Assembly: GCF_001625215.2 (NCBI RefSeq)
Contig: NC_030387.2
Span: 2,632,501 to 2,696,500 of the forward strand
Length of the DNA: 64,000 nucleotides
Direction: 5' to 3'
DNA from: Daucus carota subsp. sativus
Lineage: Eukaryota > Streptophyta > Magnoliopsida > Apiales > Apiaceae
Position 1 is the first letter of the stretch. Each line of letters starts with the position of its first letter. This document shows positions 39,818 through 52,199 of this stretch, one piece after another. A program made the translations under genes and the position numbers. The notes under the pieces were generated by a model. The model ran no database searches. It was not told where the DNA came from and was given only the letters and a program-made list of their open reading frames with translations.

Positions 39818-42800
39818 ATGTCGGTACGTCTCTCTCCATCTCTCTCATTACTAAAGCTCTCGCTAAAAAAAAAGGTCTCTCTCACTCATTCACGATCTCC
39901 ATGCATGTATATAACTGTACACTTCTCTCACTGTGATTCGTAATTTGCTTATTGCGAAGAATAAGATTATGTATGTGTGTGTTGTATCATTAATAGGTGT
40001 TACTTTTTAGCTGTTTTGATGTTTTAGTAGTTATTAGTTCAATTATGTTACTGATTGATTTGCAATTTCGAGAGATGAGCGTTGTCTGATTATTCGGCAT
40101 TTTTCTAGGGTTTTTACTTTGTTTGATATTCTTGTTGCTTTTGTGAGATCATTTCGATGAATTTATCGGAATACAGTCGAAGTAGATTACTAGGAGTCTC
40201 AGATCGTTTGCTATTATTACGGATGTTGAATCGAGAGAGTTGTCGTGATTTAGTTTGCGTGGATAGCTGAAATGAGTGTCTATATGAATGGAGAGAGAGA
40301 GAGAGAGAGAGAGAGAAAGATCTTAAAATCCGTGGTAGATCCATCAAGATTCATGATTCGAGTAACTCATTATAATGCAGGTTGTTTATTTATCATCTGC
40401 GTGTGTAGTTACTTAGGTAATCTTTAATTAGGTAATGTTAAGGCTGTCAACTAGATTCGTCACCATTCAGCCGAGTAATTAACTTGATGAAATAAGTGCG
40501 ATATCTAGTCAGTTAGGAAATTTTAGATTGCATATTGTAGAGACTGTCAACTCGAGTGACTTGTCATAATTCATTGAAGTAACTCGCTGATAAGACTTGT
40601 CATGATTCATTGAAGTAACTTGCTGAAAAGATTGCAGGTTGTTTATTGTGAAATTTAACATAGGTATTATGAAGACTGTCATCTCGAGAGGTTTGTCATG
40701 ATTCGGTCAACTAACTTGTTAATAAAACCTAGGTTATTTTTTGTTTCATGTGTGTGTATGATTTAAATTGAGGAGTAGAAGTGCAAAAAATGACTTTAAA
40801 CATTAGGCAGGCCACAGGTATCCTTGATTTATTGGATAATGCTATTCTGGATTCAGGATCATGACCAGAATTACGTTGATGTTGGTTATATTTCTGTTTT
40901 CATTTTTCAATATAAGTTACGGACCTTGATGTCTCTATTTCAAATTTCCAATTGTGCGGCATGAGCTGATGAGCTAAACTGCACAATTGAATCATTGGCA
41001 TGACTTGCCAGTCGATATGTTTATCATATATTCTTATGTGTTTCAGCTTCTATATTACTTACTAGTAAGTGTGGTTTACTTTATTTTTTGATCATGTATA
41101 ATCTAATACTTTGAAGTCAGTATCTTCAGGTCCCAATGAGCCACCAGGATATGATAAACGGAGTGGGTGTACTGCCCGTGAGCACCCCAAACTGGACAAT
41201 CAATGTTTCAGACGTGAGTAAACAACTTTAGTTTAATAGTTTTAAGTAATGAGAATAACATTGAGCTTTGACTTATGAATTATTCGTCAGCAAAATCTTT
41301 GCTTTTAGGTTGAGCTGAATAGGTTTTGCATTAATAAAACGAAAATTATGTTAAACTTTCTATTGATTAAGTTTTGATACATGTCTCACCTCTTTCTTAC
41401 TCCGACTTGAAACAGATAAGGACAGTTAAAGTCAGTAATGTTTCGTTATCTGCTACGAAGAAGCATATCAGTGATTTCTTCTCGTTTTCTGGTGATATTC
41501 AGTTTATTGAATTTCGAAGGTTTGTTTTTTTTGCTTACCTTGTACTTTATATCCTGAATGTCTTTTTAAGACATTGGTGTTATTTCTGTAGGGAAACTGA
41601 AATAACTACACTTGTTTATGTCACATTCAAGGAAGCACAGGGTGCAGATACTGCAATTCTTATGTCGGTATGCTATATTTACCTCTTATACACTTCTCAT
41701 CAAGTAGAATTCTTGTTTGAAGTAATTTATAATGTACAGCTTCACTCTATATTGGATAACAAAAGAATAAGATGTAAAATTTGAACAAATGTCAAACAGC
41801 TTTGGTTTGAGCTACGTAAAACTGGCATCAATCAGCTATATATAGATCTTGTATTTATAACTCTTACAGATTTCCGCAAGGTTTTTTTTATCTGTATTAT
41901 ATTTCAAGCCATTGGTATCTAAAAGTGTTGTGCTCCACGACATAACTCATTAGGGAGCTACCATTGTTGATCGTCCAGTCTCCATAACCCCTGCCGAGAA
42001 CTACCAACTGCCTCCATATGTTCCTTTGCTGACTATGGTATGTTTGTTATCCATCTCTATAAAATAATAACTTTTTCCATTGATTTTATGTTATTTTGGA
42101 GAAGTGCAACTTCTATCACTTGTGCGTTGACCAAGAGAGGAGTTCTGTTACAGCGCCAAGAGCATATGCTTGGCATACTAACAAATTTTAAAGCTTATTC
42201 TTAATAGGCTGTGAAACTCTCTCTACACATCATTACACTTGCAATGATAATAAATAAACAAATGAATCTCAACTGAAGCTCAAGATTACATGTCATTTAT
42301 ACCTGGATTTGAGAATTCCCTCCCCCTTTCATATAGGAGAAGAAGACTACTGATAGTGATTCAGCTTTTCATAAGACTGAAGATGTGGTGAGCACCATGC
42401 TTGCCTTGGGATTCATCTTGGGAAAAGACACCCTGAGCAGAGCAAAAACATTTGATGAAAAGCACAAGTTGACATCACATGCCTCAGCCACTATAGCTTC
42501 CATTGATCGCAAGATCGGCCTGATCAAGATGTTAAGCACTGGGACAGCTGCTTTGAATGGAAAAGTGAGAGAAATAGATGAGTGGTTCCAACTGTCTGAT
42601 ATGACAAAACAAGCACTTTTGGCTGCTGAACACACAGCTAGCAGTGCTGGTTCTGCCATCATGAGAAATCGCTATGTTTCTACAGGGGCTTCATGGGTTT
42701 CAAGCGCTTTAAGTATGTTTGCAAAGGCAGCTGAGGATGTAAGCTTGATGACTAAAGACAAGGTTGAAAAGGCTGATGAGGAAAAGAAAGAGACGCTTTA

Positions 42801-42897
42801 CAGAGAGCCAACTGTGGTGAATGACTATGCACGGTTCCATCTTGACAAGTCTTCCACTGCGGAGCTTACTGTGGTGTCTGTTCATACCACTATCTGA
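39818..42897 (+). CDS. BPA1-like RRM protein (binding partner of ACD11 family), 6 exons, 304 aa
   Basis: Exons: 39818-39823 (ATG TCG only), 41130-41213, 41416-41519, 41592-41667, 41954-42037, 42337-42897. All junctions are GT-AG and give one frame of 305 codons. The RRM spans about residues 33-105 (RNP2 VKVSNVS, a degenerate RNP1 around LVYVTFKEA), followed by the family blocks GATIVDRPVSI, EDVVSTMLALGFILGKD, ASIDRKIGL, MRNRYVSTGASWVSSAL. In Arabidopsis, BPA1 and its relatives bind the lipid-transfer protein ACD11 and affect cell death and immunity; the same role here is inferred. Exon 2 is 84 nt with phase 0 at both ends, so skipping it yields a shorter N terminus (MS-IRTVKVSN) resembling that of Arabidopsis BPA1. 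Intron 1 is long (1.3 kb) with a GA microsatellite. Confidence 0.9.
40291..40316. repeat. (GA)n microsatellite in intron 1 of the BPA1-like gene
   Basis: A 26-bp GA tract in the long first intron. Its transcript-strand purine run complements the CT-rich leader upstream. Confidence 0.88.
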
Positions 42898-44125
42898 TAG
42901 ACTAAGCTAGGAAAATAGGAAATATTTCAGTTCTGTTATTCACGTAATGAATTTTTTGATTTTTTCCCACTATGTTTTACGTTTTCCACTAAAAATTTAC
43001 TTGAACCTGATGCTGTTGTATGTAATACGAATATTGTAACTTGTTTCAGAGACATCAGTTGCATTGTGATAAAGATGTACGAACTTGGTACACTTCTTTC
43101 TGTTGTTCCTTTAAATGAGGTTTACGAGTGATATTTATAGTATTAATTCAGTGTGTAACCATTAAGCTTAAGGCATAATCTTCAGTATTGAATGATTAAT
43201 GCTGGAATATGCTGGCCGATTATACTACTTTAACTAAACTGTTTTTTATTTCCTTGCCAATTCAGTTTAACTGTCTTGTAGTATGAAATCATTAAATGTT
43301 AATCCCTTGCCAATTCAATTAACTGTCTTGTAGTGGAGTCATTAAATGCTAATCCCAAAATTTGCATATTAGCTCAGTTGTGTAAATACAAATTTAAACA
43401 GTTAAGTAACCCCTCCCTTTGTTAAGTATCATGTTAAGTAATTAGTCCATCTAAAATCTTAGGTGCGGGTGGAATGCTTAAGAATTTATATTACTAAAAG
43501 CATGGTCTCCATTTGCTGAGAAGACTGCAGTCTGCAGCCACTATAATTTTCCCTTATATATACCATATATTCATGTATTGATATATAGCCAATCATGTAG
43601 AGAATGTGCTGAATCTTCAAGTATATAGAAAGAACAGAAAAAGAAATTACTACATGTTTTTGGCTGAGATTACTTGCAAGTTCACGACTTTATCTTATAA
43701 ATGCAAAAAACTGGCAACTTACAATAAACCTCTCAGTTGCACTAAAAGTGCCCCAGGGCAGGTTAGACAAACCCATGTTATATATGCGCACCCACGCACA
43801 AATATATAATTTACTCTAAACAGATGAGACTATAACATTTCATAATCAGTAGTGAAACTGCAACTACCAAGGGAAGTTTCATCAATCTTCATTCTTACAA
43901 AAAATGCAAATGCAGAAAGTAGCAGTTAATACATCTGCCTGAAAGCTGACCAGTCTTCATTCATGAACAACTTACAAAAATGCAAGTATATATACAACAC
44001 AAAGGCTCATTTTGAGCTCATTGCCTTGCTGTATAATATGTAGTCTGTGTCTCTAAAGTATTGCTTGAATCAACAGTTTTATATAAACTGGAAAAAGATA
44101 ACATCTTGGATCTAACTGCTGCTAC
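42898..44125. other. Region between convergent BPA1-like and SDS genes
   Basis: Contains both 3' UTRs. A 45-bp segment with CCTTGCCAATTCA(A/G)TTTAACTGTCTTGTAGT is repeated at 43250-43290 and 43303-43340. No gene is supported; the 67-codon ORF at 43606 is unconvincing. Confidence 0.55.
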
Positions 44126-47100
44126 CTATGATATGTACTTGATCAATCCCTCCAAGCTCTGTCGAATATGAGCACATCGTTAGTGACCTTATATCTAGCA
44201 ATTAAGGAACATAGTTGGAATCGCTGGAACATTGAGTTGAATTGAATGCTTTACTATATGAAGAAAATTGTGCAAATAAACAAATAATTGTACAGTAGGC
44301 ATTTAGTCAATTCATACCTTTATGCATCCAGCTAGATCATCATTTTTTGTTCTTCTGTGAATCTGTAAATACAAGAGGAAATATACAGATTAATATCAAA
44401 ACTAAGCAGTTTGTCACATTAACAGTGAGATAGATCATATTGCTTATTTCAGAGGAATAAATCACATGAATATCATATGATAGGATGCAAATCAAAATGC
44501 CTAATTGTCAAAGAACAAATTGCTAGGCAACCTATACATTTTCACAAATTGGTAGGCAATGCATACATTTCATACATTTTGCATTGACATCAGGATAAAA
44601 CTTAAGAGGAAGTTAAACTGATGTATGTGTTGATGTGCACCTCTTTGACTCTGTGACAATCAGCATCTTGATTGACCACCCTAGAAGCAAGACTGACAAG
44701 GCCAGCTGCTACAGTTGAAGGCCAATAGCACAGCTGCTCAAAGCCCAGCAAAGCCAGCATTGCTATATTCTTTGCTGTATCCTCCACCTCTTCATTAGCT
44801 CCAGCAGCTTTGAGGTAGAACCTGTTCCTTCCAAAGGTTATGTGGGTATAGACAGTAAAATAAAGGTTCATTTGATTTGCATGTTTAAAGTGAATACTGA
44901 GCAGATCTAAACTTCTAATTTACACGTTACAAGAGCATAATTGGATGGAAACTTTTCTTACCACAAGAAGTTGTACATGGTGGGCAGATAACACTGGAAA
45001 TTAAGGACTTCTTGCACCAGCCATTCCATTGCTACAACTTCACTTCTGCTATATGCATTGCCTCCTACATAGAACATTCTTTGACGAACACTGTAAAAGT
45101 ACATAATTAAAATTCCCACAGCAAGAAACCACCAGCAAAACATTAACTAATAGGTTCACTCAAGTAATTAAAGCAGAACTACACACTAAACTGCAGATTG
45201 AAGGTAAGAGTTATATTCCATATTTACATGTCCTCCTTTAGAGGACAAACAAATAAATTAATGCTCGTGCTCTGTTTTCTCTGCAACCAGCAAATAACTC
45301 TCAATTCTGAGATTCTGGAATATCACTTTTCCTTCCATACTATAAAGTGAATAAAAAGTCTGTAAATATGACCTGTTAAAGGGCTGATTCTCTTCGATTC
45401 TGGTTGCAAGAGTGAGAGAGGCTATTCCAGCGATTTGAAGACTCCTCTGGTTTTTGAAGTAACCTTTGCTTAAAAATTGATCATAGAGGCTCACCCCCAG
45501 GAACATAGTTTCCTTGTGCAGCTCCTTGCTAGATGATTGCTGTTTCATTAAAGCATAATGGTCAATTTAAGGATATAGAACACCATATCCTAAAGCCCTA
45601 ATATCTCATTTAGCCATGAAAACACTGATTAGGAAGCAACAGAACAACACATATCTGAAACAGTGTAGTATTTAATTTATAACCAATGAATCCACCTAAT
45701 AACTCTTTTCTTTTCCTGTGAAAAGGCCTACTAATGCATCAACAATACCATCTGCATATTTCACAAATAGTTCAACACAACTGTTGGATAAATAAACGCA
45801 AAGGTAAGAGAGGAAAATGAAGTAGATGATTAGGCAACAATTTCATTCTTCTTAGAAGTGAAGATCACCAATAATCCATCAAAATCCCCACTTGCAAACA
45901 TTGATAAAATTCCTACACATTTTATAACCTATATCACAAGAACAAAGCATGCTGTAGTTCAACTTCAGAAATACGATTATTATGAATATAGACATAGTTC
46001 CTAAGTAAATATTTTCATACATTATGCATATCATGTTATTGCACTTGTTTCGCAAACTTTACAGGAAACAAAGGTATGAATCTTAATACCACATGACTTT
46101 TGTTCATTAAAAATCAAGTAACTTGTGGAACACCGTGGCTGAAGAAGATGCATCAAAGCGAACACATATATTCAGATGCAAAATATTCATAAACGATTTT
46201 TGCCTACAAAGCTACCAAGTAAACAATTAGTACAAAAACATTGTTTCTCCACACACGTCTACCACTGTCTACCACTGCTATATATCAAATCTGAAAACAA
46301 CCAAAACAACAAAACCTGTAAGTCTAAGAAACGAATTTTTGGAGGCTTATGATAACATTTTTGGATTAATATAGCAGTTTCAAGTATCTAAACTAGTACA
46401 GAGCAATCCGATACCAACTCAAAAAAAGAACTGACTCAGTGTACTTGCTGTGCAATGGGAGATATATCGACAGAATCTAAAGCTCTAAGCACAGAGAAAT
46501 GTGGCGAAACAATATCAGAAGAAAGACGCATGAAAGGGTGTGATGAATAATTGCTAATGCTAGTCAGAAACTACAGACCTCCATTATCCAGTGCACCATA
46601 TGAAGACGCTGCTGAATGACGAGGTTACCATAGTCAGTAATGGAACAGTATTCCTCTGTGTAGTCGCGAATATACTCTTGCTTTCTCTCTCTGCTTCTGA
46701 TCAATTCATAGCTCTTTTCATGCTCCTCATCTTCGAATCTCATCAGCTTCAGTTTCATGCCATAAAAGTTGGTACCATCAGTAAATTGTAACTGAATGCA
46801 GTTATGGTAATATCATATTATAATTAAGCTGTTTTCAGAACCTACAGAATTGCTACAAAAGATAATGCGAATTTGATCGGTAATTTATGACTCAGAGCAC
46901 TTAAAGTAATGCATACACATGATAATGAGGCTGTTATCAAAACTTAACGAATCAATACGACATTCAATTATAAATACAGATAATGCTAATTAAATCCGTA
47001 AATTATAACTCAAAGCAGTTGAAGTACATCCACCTGATGATTGAGCTCTTACGGAAACTCTTCAAATCGAAAATCTTACTACATTTATGCGCACACACAT

Positions 47101-48066
47101 TTAATGCTAAATAAACGACAAATTAAAATCAGTGAAAAGCAAACTCGTAACAGAGCTTACTATAAATTCATCTGGAGAATATGATTTTGGAACTGAAGCA
47201 GATGATCTACAGAACTGCTGCCTAAATTGAAGTAACAACTGATACGTAGGTGACGAACTAGTCTCAGACTTCTCCGAAAACTGACTTCCAGACTCAAACC
47301 AATCAGACGAGATATAATCATCAAAATCGAATTCCGAAGTAACATCTTCATAAACATCACTATAAGTTGCAGAAGAGTACTCATACTCATTATCACCGCC
47401 TTCTTCTAAATGCTCCGAACATATCAGATCAAATTCCTTTCCAGTCACCTTCGGAAACAACTCCGAATTCGATTCGCAATTCGAAAACGTATCAACATTT
47501 CTCGAAACTTCAGAGAATTCATCTCTGTTTTCGCCAATTTTAAGCGTTTTGCCTTCAAATTTCGCCTCCGAAACCGATTCTAAGCCCGAAGTGAACGACA
47601 CAACTTCGCTCTGATTAATCACCGCTGCTTTCTCAACTTCTCCATAACTCTTCAAATTTCGAGCAATTTCGTTCGAATTTTCTATGTTCTGAACTGTTCT
47701 GCCAACTCTGAGCTTTAACTTCGCGATTTTCTGGTTCGAGTCAACAACACCAGGACACGATTCAACGCACGAACTCTCCGACACTTCCGTATTCACATTC
47801 TCCTTGCCTAACTTCTTATAATACGACCTCGTGATCCTCCGCAACTCATCAGCGCAGCCTACTTTCGCAATCTCACCCACAGCATCCTCGAAGCTTCGCT
47901 TCTTCACCACCGCCCGATTCACCGACGCTTTGCTTGAAACGCACGAAACCTCTTCGTTTCCTCCGCTGAACTCACTCACTTGCTTAGCAGCAGCAAAATC
48001 GACGTTGATCGGCGAGAATTTCGTCCGTCTCCGGCGAGGAATCTTCGATCGGAGCTTCATGATCAC
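44126..48066 (-). CDS. SDS: Cyclin SDS (SOLO DANCERS), meiotic cyclin, 7 exons, 557 aa
   Basis: Exons: 48066-47161, 46791-46579, 45539-45373, 45090-44962, 44821-44641, 44362-44318, 44158-44126. All GT-AG; phases join to 558 codons, near the 578 aa of Arabidopsis SDS. The first 302 residues are acidic and unstructured, with a basic start ([12 protein letters not shown]) and a KEN degradation box at 88-90. The cyclin box carries SDS-specific blocks: [93 protein letters not shown] is required for homologue pairing and DMC1-dependent interhomologue recombination in plant meiosis. A start at 48060 (MKLRS) is equally possible. The gene ends tail to tail with the BPA1-like gene. Confidence 0.92.
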
Positions 48067-50097
48067 GATGAAAATCAGTTGTGAATTTCAAAAATTCAAG
48101 TTGCTTTGAGAAATGCGTGTGTTTCAGTTGAAGCTAGTGAGTGCATGTATGTATAGGCGTGTGTATAGGTTTGTGTTTTAAAGCGGTTGAAAATGAGTGG
48201 GGCTAGTGCAAGTGGGAGTAGCGGTTTATATACTTTAACGGTATAAGACACGTTTCAGCACTTCCGTCATCGTGGAGTCAGAGTTTGTAAAGTACAAAGG
48301 GTCTCCGCGCGGCGTCGTTTTTGAACATTTTCACGGCGTTATGTTAAAAAGTCATTTTCCTTGTGAGAGTCGTGAAGCGTGTGAGTTCTGTTAATTTTGA
48401 GATGTTTATTTTACCTTTTAATATTACCTTTTTAGGGTAAAATACTTTTTGAATGAAAATATAGCTTGATGGCTTTTCATTTACGCTTAAGTTTATTTAT
48501 GAAATGATGATACGAGTATATTGGAAATGTTCTTACAACTTTAACAAATTTGATTGAGTGATTTACAAATTCAATTTAGTCAATCAATTTTAATCAATTT
48601 TATTGTAATTATTTTAAGAATCATTTTTCTCTGAGTTAAATAGTTATTTTCAAATTTATATTTCTCAATTATGAACGATTTTTTTTTTGGATATCAACTT
48701 CTAAATGTAATATACATAATTTTTTGTTTATAGTGGAATAAATTACTTAACATTAGTTCTGTTTTATAATAATTCATCTTTAAAATAATTCATGAAGTCA
48801 AAGTATTTGTTGGCGGAAGAATTTGATATAAACAAATTTTAAATATGATAACGATCCAGTAATTCACTATTAGTTGAGCGATCAGATTAAAAGAATTTTG
48901 GAATTTCACAAATACCCCCTCTTATATGTTTTATGTCCTCGTCGAACACACAATCAAACATATGAAACGGACTATGTCTTTGCACTTCCGAGCGAGCAGA
49001 GCTTTAATACCATTTATGATATTTCAAATTGACAACTAAATGCATTGTAGATCAAACAACCCACTTTAGGTCACCCAAAAATGCTAACAAATTGAGATAT
49101 ATTAGTTATTGGCGTGAGGGTCCAAATAATTTTTAATGTTACAGCTATCTTCGAGATGGTCAAAATCCGAAATGGAGACCCAAGACTTAGAAAAGCTACA
49201 TGGTGTTGTACTATGATTTTCTACAAGTGAAGACAATCCATCTTAATACAGGTTTAAAACTCTCTTGAATATGAATATCTAAGATTATCATCATATCTGA
49301 TCCTTGACGAGACAACCTGTCAGAATTATGGACAAATGATCGTAGATAATTGTCAAACAAACTTCCTAATAGCATACATGATAACCAATAATCACGGAAA
49401 CGGATAACTCGTTAGATTATCGGATGAAGAATTCTAGATCATACTTGGATAATCTCTTATTAATTTTCACTTCTTGTGAACAACTAACGTCTAACGAGTA
49501 TGTTTCCCTCCAATAATCACCGGTCAGTTTTCATATCATCAATAGGTTGTGGAAGTTATAAATCATCCTCAACTTATGGTGTCCGTCAATAATCGAATAA
49601 TCTTCGATGATCATATTAAAAAAAAATTCGGATCATATCTCTTCAGGTATTAGATGTGATCATATCTTTAAATATCCATACTAAGAGAGTTTCTAAACTA
49701 TATTTTCTATGTAATAACATAACATAAATTTTATAAGACAAATACATGTTTTTATAAGATGTGATTCTTGTGTTTTTATAAGATGCAATCATATCTCTAT
49801 TATAAATATTAGATTTTCAATTATTTATTAAAATTTCATAATATAAATCTTGTAAAATTTTAATATATTTGATCGAAATCTTAAATTATATACTTTCAGT
49901 GAGAATTAAAATTTTTTAAAGTTCATTAAATAAATATATCATTTCTAGTTTCATTGATGAATTTTTTATTATTTTTGTACATGTTAATATTTTATTGGTT
50001 AGAAATTGAAAATTAATCGGATGATCGAGATTTAATGAGGACCACTAGCTAAGAGAATGACAAGTTACAGATTAACTATTCATGAAAACTTTTATAA
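48067..50097. other. Upstream region of SDS and AT-rich spacer
   Basis: 48067-48350 is the SDS promoter and leader region (transcribed leftward), GC-richer than what follows, with TTTATATACTTTAACGG near 48223-48240 that includes an AACGG core. From 48.4 kb to 50.1 kb the DNA is AT-rich and I find no ORF, RNA gene or transposon ends. A small duplication of TTTTATAAGATG(T/C)(G/A)AT lies near 49751-49790. Confidence 0.5.
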
Positions 50098-50552
50098 TGC
50101 GATGTATTCGATTGAGATTTTAATGAACTGTTAATTCTCTATGGATTTTAATGGATTATATATGATTTTGATTTTGCACAGATTTTTGATAAAATGTCGC
50201 TGAGTTGATATAGATTTTTTAAGATTTAAGCACAATATTTCAAAATCTCATGAATTTTGATGGGATTTCAAAAATTTTAAAATACACTGAGAAATCACAC
50301 AAAATCCATCATTTTATGAAATCTAAAAAAAATCTATTAGCATTTGAATGCCATGAGATTTTAATGGATTTTAAACAATCTCAATTGAATACCATCAAAC
50401 TTTTAAGCATAATTTAAAATCCTGATTGAATACCACCAGATTTTGCAGTATAATTTCAAATCTCAATCGAATATCCCAATATTTTAATGGATATTAAACA
50501 ACCCCAACTGAATGCTGAAAAAATATTCTATACCAATCCAATATACCCCTTA
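50098..50552. mobile_element. MITE family A, copy 2
   Basis: A diverged copy of the element at 16491-16954: starts GATGTATTCGATTGAGATTT and ends ATACCAATCCAATATACCCC, with the same interior order (GAATACCA...GATTTTAATGG blocks). TAA precedes the left end (50095-50097). More mutations than copy 1 suggest it is older. Confidence 0.65.
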
Positions 50553-52199
50553 GTAATAATTTCAGAATGGGGCATATAATTATAAAAATAAAAAACAGAG
50601 AATCAGACACATAATTAAGAAAAATGTGCGATACCTAAAAATTGTTTCCAAATTTGTTTAAATCTTAATTAATAATATATGATCGATTTTATTCTTATTA
50701 ATCTAACCAGATCTCCTACATGTACATGAATCACACAATTAAAATTAACTAAAAAAATTTTGAAACAGAATTTTTTTTAAAAAAGAAACGGAATTTGAAT
50801 AAGTTACTCCAAACTTAAACAAGAAACCGAGGTGCCAAAAATCCCAAAGTTGAAATATTAAAACCAACGCAAATGGTCAACCAATAAAACAATAATAAAT
50901 ACATCATTTCGGTCCAGCCGGAGCTCCGGCGATCCAGTCTGCCGCTCGCTCAACTGAAACATCAATTAGAGCTTCCCGGTAACTCTCATCTCTCTAGTAT
51001 ACTTCCATCACCTATTCGCAATCTGTCTATTATTAATTATCGTTTGCCTAATTCTAATTAGATTCATCACTTTATAGTTTGTGTCATGGCTTCACTGTTT
51101 TGTTTTTCAATTATGTACAATTACAGTTTCAGAGACATGTATTTGGGCCATAATTCTATTTATTGAGTTTAATTTAACAATTTTTACCTAAAAAATGGGG
51201 AGCTTATGTACTCTAGAACTTGATATAAGTTTAATAACAGCAGTTGTGAAGCTGATAATGTTTACATTCTCGATGCGAGATTCGGAATTAGTTTAGTGTC
51301 TGTCGAGTGATAAGTATTGGTTTTAGTATTGTGTTACTATAGACTATAGTGGAGAGTTGCGTTATTGCTTACTAGGAAATAATCACAAATATATTGTTGC
51401 ATTCCAGATATGTTTCCTGAAACGACTAAGCTACTTGTGGTCTCCGCATATCAATGCATACTATGTTAGAATATCACAATTTTAGAAGATTAAATGATCA
51501 AAGGACTTGTGAATCATGAATCAGTGACTTGCAAGTTTGTCCCACATTATTTAAATTTATGGAGAGCAAAGCATATTATAGAAAAAATGTCTTGGTCTCT
51601 CTATTCTACATGTCTCGTATTCTCCCATGAATGTGGTATTTTGGGCCCTCCATATTTCGTTGTGTGTTTGCTCTGCGATTCTCCAAATTCGCAAGTTATG
51701 TGCTACTAGGCATCTTGGCCTTGGTTGAATGTTTTATTTATGTCCAGTTGTAAGCATGTAACATTTGCCTTTTGAGGCGAGTACAGAATAGGTTTACTTT
51801 CTAGTAGGTCATAAGATTAGGAGTTTTTTTCTTTTAAAATAAATGTGTTGCCACAGTGACAAGTATCTAATTATTGCTTATTGAGGCCTTGCTATAAGCA
51901 CATTTTACTTTCCTGATCTGTCACATTAAAAATGATTCATTAATTATCTAACTCACAGTCACAGGGTAGAAAGTTATACTGTGGGAAGGACCCTTGTACA
52001 TCGTCTTTTAAAAGAATTTCACACTGTGAAATATGTGCTTGGTGTCTATGTTGGTATAGCGTAGTGCACATTGTTTTGGATTATACTTCTAGTTTTACCT
52101 GCTTTTGCATCATATTTTGTGACTTTTGTCTATGTTATGCTTATTGTAATTGATTTTAATTTTTTTTTGTAATTGAAGGTATATATGTTCGAAACGGTA
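50553..52199. promoter_or_regulatory. CCZ1 promoter, leader exon and first intron
   Basis: A non-coding first exon appears to end at 50978 (CTTCCCG then GTAACT). The intron runs to an AG at 52177-52178, and the coding exon begins at 52179. Upstream of about 50900 lies AT-rich promoter sequence. A 71-codon ORF at 51494 lies in the intron and is not supported. Confidence 0.5.

Noticed and set aside
39694-39943. Two Ser/Leu-rich ORFs
   Set aside because: Translations of the CT-rich 5' leader and start of intron 1 of the BPA1-like gene.
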